This document shows, piece by piece, positions 16,548 to 19,573 of a stretch of DNA of 19,573 bases (positions are counted from its first letter, which is position 1; each line of letters opens with the position of its first letter). The notes under the pieces were generated by a model. It ran no database searches and was not told the DNA's origin. It saw only the letters and a program-made list of their open reading frames with translations. Position numbers and translations under genes: made by a program. Origin of the DNA: an uncultured Acidimicrobiaceae bacterium. GTDB lineage: Bacteria; Actinomycetota; Acidimicrobiia; Acidimicrobiales; Microtrichaceae. Location of the stretch: NCBI GenBank assembly GCA_937868025.1, contig CALMLJ010000460.1:1-19573 (forward strand), given 5' to 3'.

Positions 16548-16553
16548 ATACTA
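16548..16553 (-). promoter_or_regulatory. -10 box (TAGTAT, minus strand) for the nuclease gene, overlapping the trmL promoter zone
   Basis: On the minus strand TAGTAT ends 6 nt before ATG 16541. On the plus strand the same bases read ATACTA, inside GATACTAG, 13-14 nt before the trmL ATG at 16567; this is the only -10-like element available to trmL. The two start sites therefore lie within 25 bp of each other. Confidence 0.45.
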
Positions 16554-16566
16554 GAGAGCAACCCTG

Positions 16567-17049
16567 ATGCTCCACGTCGTGCTCGTCGAACCGCAGATCC
16601 CGCCCAACACCGGCAACGTCATCCGCCTGTGCGCCAACGTCGGTGCTGCCCTGCACCTCGTCGAGCCGTTGGGCTTCGACATCGACGACGCGTCACTGCG
16701 GCGCGCCGGCCTCGACTACCACGAGTTCGTGGACATGGAGGTGCACGCGTCGCTGGGGGAGTGCCTGGGTTCGCTCGTCGGTCGCAGCGGCGACTGGTAC
16801 GGGTTCAGCCGTCACGGGACCACCCGCTACGACCAGGTCGCGTACGGGCCCGACGACGTGCTGGTGTTCGGCACCGAGCCGACGGGCTTGTCGAAGCAGC
16901 ATCGCGAGTCGTTCGGCGATCGCCTGCTGTCGCTGCCGATGCGTCCCGACAATCGCAGCGTCAACCTGTCGAACTCGGTGGCGATCGTGGCGTACGAGGC
17001 GTGGCGTCAGGCGGGCTTCCCCGGCGCCGCACCGACCGGGTCGGGCTAG
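16567..17049 (+). CDS. trmL: tRNA (cytidine/uridine(34)-2'-O)-methyltransferase TrmL
   Basis: SPOUT-class enzyme that 2'-O-methylates the wobble nucleotide of tRNA-Leu using S-adenosylmethionine. At 160 aa it has the usual TrmL length. It follows the E. coli protein closely (from memory): VEPQIPPNTGNVIRLCAN (8-25), RRAGLDYHEF, FGTEPTGL for the SAM-binding knot, and PMRPDNRSVNLSNSVAIV with YEAWRQ at the C-terminal knot. ATG 16567 gives the canonical N-terminus MLHVVLVEP. Its stop TAG (17047-17049) shares the bases CTAG with the stop of the convergent aminotransferase gene, leaving no intergenic DNA. Confidence 0.96.
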   Translation: MLHVVLVEPQIPPNTGNVIRLCANVGAALHLVEPLGFDIDDASLRRAGLDYHEFVDMEVHASLGECLGSLVGRSGDWYGFSRHGTTRYDQVAYGPDDVLVFGTEPTGLSKQHRESFGDRLLSLPMRPDNRSVNLSNSVAIVAYEAWRQAGFPGAAPTGSG

Positions 17050-18467
17050 AGCCGGGCGGCCGCGTCGGACAGCGCTCCGCGGAGTACCTTGCCGATCAGG
17101 TCGAACTCCTCGGGGCCCGCGGTGAGCGGCGGGGAGAACTGCAACACCGGCTCGCCGCGGTCGTCGGCGCGGCAGATCAGTCCGTCGTCGAACAGTCGTG
17201 GCGACAGGTACCCCCGCAGCAGGTCTTCGGCCTCCTGGTGGGTGAACGTCTCACGGGTGGCCTGGTCCCGGACGAGCTCGATGGCCCAGAAGTAGCCGTC
17301 GCCGCGAACGTCGCCGACGATTCCGATGTCGCGCAGGTTCTCGAGTGTCGTCCGGAACTCGTCCTGATGGGCGAGCACGTGGCCGCACAGGTCGTCGCGT
17401 TCGAACAGGTCGAGGTTGGCGAGCGCCACGGCACAGCTGACGGGGTGGCCGCCGAACGTGATGCCGTGGGCGAACGATGCCTCGCCGGTGAGGAACGGCT
17501 CCATGATCCGATCCGACACCAGCACGGCGCCGAGGGGCGAGTAGCCCGACGTCAGGCCCTTCGCCGACGTGATGATGTCGGGCACGTAGCCATAGCGATC
17601 GGCGCCGAACATGTGGCCGAGGCGGCCGTACGCGCAGATGACCTCGTCGCTCACGAGCAGCACGCCGTAGCGGTCGCAGATCTCGCGCACCCGGGCGAAG
17701 TAACCGGCAGGCGGCGTGAAGCAACCGCCGGCGTTCTGGAGCGGTTCGAGGAAGACGGCGGCCACCGACTCCGGGCCCTCCATGAGGATGCACTGCTCGA
17801 TGGCGTCCGCCGCGACCCGGCCGAACTCCTCCTCGGACATGCCGCCCTCACCGACGACGCCACCGGTGAAGGGGCGGTATCGGTTGGTGTTCGGCACGTG
17901 GCGGCCCCCGGGGGCCAGGGGTTCGAACGGGGTGCGCAACGACGCGACACCGGTGATGGCGAGGGCCCCGAGCGAGGTGCCGTGGTAGGCGACGTTGCGG
18001 CTGATGACCTTGTAGCGGCGGTGTTCGCCGATCGCCTGGAAGTACTGGCGGGCCAGCTTCCATGCCGTCTCGACGGCCTCGGACCCCGACGTCGTGAAGA
18101 ACACGCGGTTGAGATCGCCGGGGGACAATTCGGCGAGACGGGCGGCGAGCTCGATCGCCGGCGGGTGGGCGTAGCCCCAGATGGGGAAGTAGGCGAGCTG
18201 GCTCGCCTGCGCCGCGGCGGCAGCGGCGAGCTCGGGTCGACCGTGGCCCGCGTTGACGGTGAACAGGCCCGACAGTCCGTCGAGGTAACGCTTGCCGTCG
18301 CCGTCGTAGAGGTAGCAGCCCTCGCCGCGCTCCATCACCTTGAGCTGCTCGGTGCCGCCCTGGCCGGCGCCGGCGTAGTTGCCCATGCGGCTGAAGTGCA
18401 TCCAGAGGTGGCGTGCGCCGAGTTCGTGCAGCTCCTCGGGCGTTCTCGTGGTGGGTCGTTCGGTCAT
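17046..18467 (-). CDS. Class-III (omega) aminotransferase, PLP-dependent
   Basis: Fold-type I PLP enzyme, 473 aa, of the omega-aminotransferase group that includes putrescine-, GABA- and beta-alanine-pyruvate transaminases. Landmarks: substrate-side YLDGLSGLFTVNAGHG (61-76), PLP phosphate contact TTSGSEA (125-131), cofactor aspartate D274 in LVSDEVICAYGRLG, and Schiff-base lysine K303 in SAKGLTSGYSPLGA. I prefer ATG 18467, which overlaps the AsnC stop as ATGA and has GGGGAA 4 nt upstream; ATG 18479 is an in-frame alternative adding four residues. Coupling to an Lrp/AsnC regulator suggests amino-acid- or amine-responsive expression. The exact amine donor cannot be fixed by sequence; polyamine or omega-amino acid is most likely. 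Confidence 0.93.
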   Translation of the reverse strand: MTERPTTRTPEELHELGARHLWMHFSRMGNYAGAGQGGTEQLKVMERGEGCYLYDGDGKRYLDGLSGLFTVNAGHGRPELAAAAAAQASQLAYFPIWGYAHPPAIELAARLAELSPGDLNRVFFTTSGSEAVETAWKLARQYFQAIGEHRRYKVISRNVAYHGTSLGALAITGVASLRTPFEPLAPGGRHVPNTNRYRPFTGGVVGEGGMSEEEFGRVAADAIEQCILMEGPESVAAVFLEPLQNAGGCFTPPAGYFARVREICDRYGVLLVSDEVICAYGRLGHMFGADRYGYVPDIITSAKGLTSGYSPLGAVLVSDRIMEPFLTGEASFAHGITFGGHPVSCAVALANLDLFERDDLCGHVLAHQDEFRTTLENLRDIGIVGDVRGDGYFWAIELVRDQATRETFTHQEAEDLLRGYLSPRLFDDGLICRADDRGEPVLQFSPPLTAGPEEFDLIGKVLRGALSDAAARL

Positions 18468-18970
18468 CGGGTTCCCCATTGGTAGGTCTGCTTGTAGAGG
18501 TTGAGGTAGATCGACGTCTCGGTGCTCTGGACGCCGGGGATCTGACGGATGCGGTCGTTGAGGAGCTCGAGCAGCGCCGCGTCGTTCGACACGACGACCT
18601 CGGCGAGGAGGTCGACGGTGCCGGCGGTCAGGACCACGTAGACGACCTCGTCGAACTTCGAGAGCTTCTCGGCCACCTTGCGGATGTCGCCGTCGACCTT
18701 GATGCCGACCATCGCGGCGCGGTGGTAGCCGAGGCGCATGGGGTCAGTGACGGCAACGATCTGCATGACGCCGGCGTCGAGGAGGCGCTGGACGCGTTGG
18801 CGGATCGCCGCCTCGGACAACCCGACCGTCTTGGCGAGCTGGGTGTAGGGACGCCGCCCGTCCTGCTGGAGCTCGGCGATGATGAGCTCGTCGATGGCGT
18901 CGATGTTCGTGTCGGCCATCCGGCCCCCGTTCGTGTCAGGTTCGGTGTCGCCGGACGCGGCGGACGCCAT
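18464..18970 (-). CDS. Lrp/AsnC family transcriptional regulator
   Basis: Feast/famine regulator, 168 aa from ATG 18970 or 151 aa from ATG 18919 (MADTNIDAID). The helix-turn-helix is clear (RRPYTQLAKTVGLSEAAIRQRVQRLLDAG), followed by the RAM ligand-binding domain with VVLTAGTVDLLAEVVV. It probably senses an amino acid or amine and controls the coupled aminotransferase downstream, whose start overlaps its stop. Start choice: TACGAT lies 5 nt before ATG 18970 and suggests a leaderless message, whereas ATG 18919 has a G-rich stretch resembling a ribosome site; homologs usually begin near the second Met, so the first 17 residues are uncertain. Confidence 0.93.
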   Translation of the reverse strand: MASAASGDTEPDTNGGRMADTNIDAIDELIIAELQQDGRRPYTQLAKTVGLSEAAIRQRVQRLLDAGVMQIVAVTDPMRLGYHRAAMVGIKVDGDIRKVAEKLSKFDEVVYVVLTAGTVDLLAEVVVSNDAALLELLNDRIRQIPGVQSTETSIYLNLYKQTYQWGTR

Positions 18971-18975
18971 CGCTG

Positions 18976-18981
18976 ATCGTA
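18976..18981 (-). promoter_or_regulatory. -10 box (TACGAT, minus strand) for the asnC-like gene
   Basis: TACGAT on the minus strand ends 5 nt before ATG 18970. It lies at the gene-proximal end of the 109-bp gap that separates this gene from the Rrf2-family gene on the same strand, so the AsnC-aminotransferase pair probably has its own promoter. Confidence 0.4.
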
Positions 18982-19005
18982 GTCAGGGGTCGTTCTGGGT
19001 GCGTG

Positions 19006-19066
19006 ATTCGCAGTTCCGATCCCCTCGGACCGGTGGTATTCGCAGCGGTGCGTCGCCGCAGCGGTG
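19006..19066. repeat. Short direct repeats upstream of the asnC-like gene
   Basis: ATTCGCAG occurs at 19006-19013 and 19038-19045 (32 bp apart, about three helical turns). GCAGCGGTG occurs at 19042-19050 and 19058-19066 (16 bp apart). Lrp/AsnC proteins bind arrays of helically phased half-sites and often control their own gene, so these could be operator sites. In such GC-rich DNA chance repeats of 8-9 bp are not rare. Confidence 0.3.
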
Positions 19067-19079
19067 AGTGGACCGTTGC

Positions 19080-19529
19080 CTACAGCCAGGAGTCGGGGTC
19101 GGCGGCCAGGGACCTGACGAGTTCGGGCAGGCGGCCCTCGGCGACGTCGGCGATCGTGGTGTGGTCGAGCACCGCCCGGAGGTTGGCCCGGAGTGCGATC
19201 CACACGTCACGCAGCGGTGCCGTCGCCCCCGGGTAGTCGAGTTCGGTCGGACGGAGGCCACGAACGAGCGCCAGCGGACCCTCGACGGAGCGGACCACCT
19301 CGGCGATGGTGATCTCCGACGCTGGGCGGGCCAGGCGGAAGCCGCCGTTGGCGCTCCGCTGCGACACGATGAGCCCGGAACGACGCAGGTCGGTGAGGAT
19401 GCCGCGGAGGAATCCGAGCGGGATGTCCTGGGCGGAGGCGATCTGTTCGGCCTTGGCGCGTCCGTCCGGAGCGACGGAGATCTCGACGATCGCCCGCATC
19501 GCGTAGTCGGCCTTGGCGGTCACATGCAC
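19080..19529 (-). CDS. Rrf2 family transcriptional regulator (no Fe-S cysteines)
   Basis: Winged-helix Rrf2-type regulator, 149 aa. The start HVTAKADYAMRAIVEI is the family's N-terminal helix. The recognition region AEQIASAQDIPLGFLRGILTDLRRSGLI and the wing SQRSANGGFRLARP are typical. The cluster-binding loop (about residues 85-105) contains no cysteine, and the whole protein has none, so it cannot bind an Fe-S cluster in the IscR/NsrR manner. It may sense another signal, as CymR does through a partner protein. The start is GTG 19529 (GTG 19523 possible), with CAGACT about 7 nt upstream as a weak -10. It lies upstream of, and on the same strand as, the AsnC-aminotransferase pair, separated by 109 bp. 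Its targets are unknown. Confidence 0.9.
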   Translation of the reverse strand: MHVTAKADYAMRAIVEISVAPDGRAKAEQIASAQDIPLGFLRGILTDLRRSGLIVSQRSANGGFRLARPASEITIAEVVRSVEGPLALVRGLRPTELDYPGATAPLRDVWIALRANLRAVLDHTTIADVAEGRLPELVRSLAADPDSWL

Positions 19530-19573
19530 GGGGGCCAGTCTGGCAGACGGTCAGGTGGGGTCGGCGGGATCGA

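Noticed and set aside
14125..16656. A long minus-strand open frame (843 codons) opposite the MFS gene and across the nuclease.
   Set aside because: It overlaps clear genes on both strands in the wrong frame and reads through the 57-nt hairpin; it is a GC-bias artefact.
15807..18485. A very long plus-strand open frame (892 codons) opposite the nuclease and aminotransferase genes.
   Set aside because: It runs antisense to the nuclease and aminotransferase and through trmL in another frame. The composition is artefactual and no domain is recognisable.

Overview
The window is a dense, high-GC (visibly around two-thirds G+C) bacterial chromosome segment. It carries 19 protein-coding genes and no RNA gene, insertion sequence, phage gene or CRISPR array that I can see. 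The gene order eno - ftsB/divIC-like - DUF501 - ppx/gppA is an actinobacterial signature. That order, the strong GC bias, GTG starts and many start codons placed 5-9 nt after a TAnnnT box (leaderless-type promoters) point to Actinomycetota. An Acidimicrobiia (Ilumatobacter-like) lineage is my best guess, but it rests on general resemblance and not on a marker gene.

Layout. 2-967 (-) is an agmatinase/ureohydrolase. 1072-3134 (+) is a two-gene ABC exporter (NatA/NatB-like ATPase and permease). 3216-4858 (+) is enolase overlapped by a short FtsB/DivIC-type division protein. 4934-6400 (+) is an aldehyde dehydrogenase behind a clean operator-like palindrome, and it converges on a short-chain dehydrogenase (6469-7215, -) across a strong hairpin. 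7278-9271 (+) is an unusual fusion of a MocA/MobA-like nucleotidyltransferase with DUF501, translationally coupled to a Ppx/GppA phosphatase. It is followed by a RimJ-like acetyltransferase, a crotonase-fold protein lacking both canonical catalytic glutamates, and a GT4-type glycosyltransferase (9278-12032, +). On the minus strand, 12005-14112 is a coupled pair of an atypical NAD-dependent epimerase-like protein and a PlsC-type acyltransferase. Divergent from it is an EntS-like MFS exporter (14152-15408, +). A second long hairpin separates this from a Cas4/AddB-like Fe-S PD-(D/E)XK nuclease (15486-16541, -). Divergent from the nuclease is the tRNA methyltransferase TrmL (16567-17049, +). The right end is a minus-strand set: Rrf2-family regulator, Lrp/AsnC regulator and class-III aminotransferase, the last two with overlapping stop and start codons.

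How it works together. Most genes are housekeeping or general metabolism. The ancient eno-ftsB-DUF501-ppx block has been split by an aldehyde dehydrogenase/SDR pair, and its DUF501 member carries an extra N-terminal catalytic domain. This is the most distinctive protein in the window. Agmatinase, aldehyde dehydrogenase and the Lrp-linked aminotransferase could together form a putrescine/GABA route, but they lie far apart and the link is only a hypothesis. Regulatory DNA is compact. Divergent genes share spacers as short as 25 and 39 bp, and one convergent pair shares a single CTAG as both stop codons. No stretch over about 110 bp lacks a gene.
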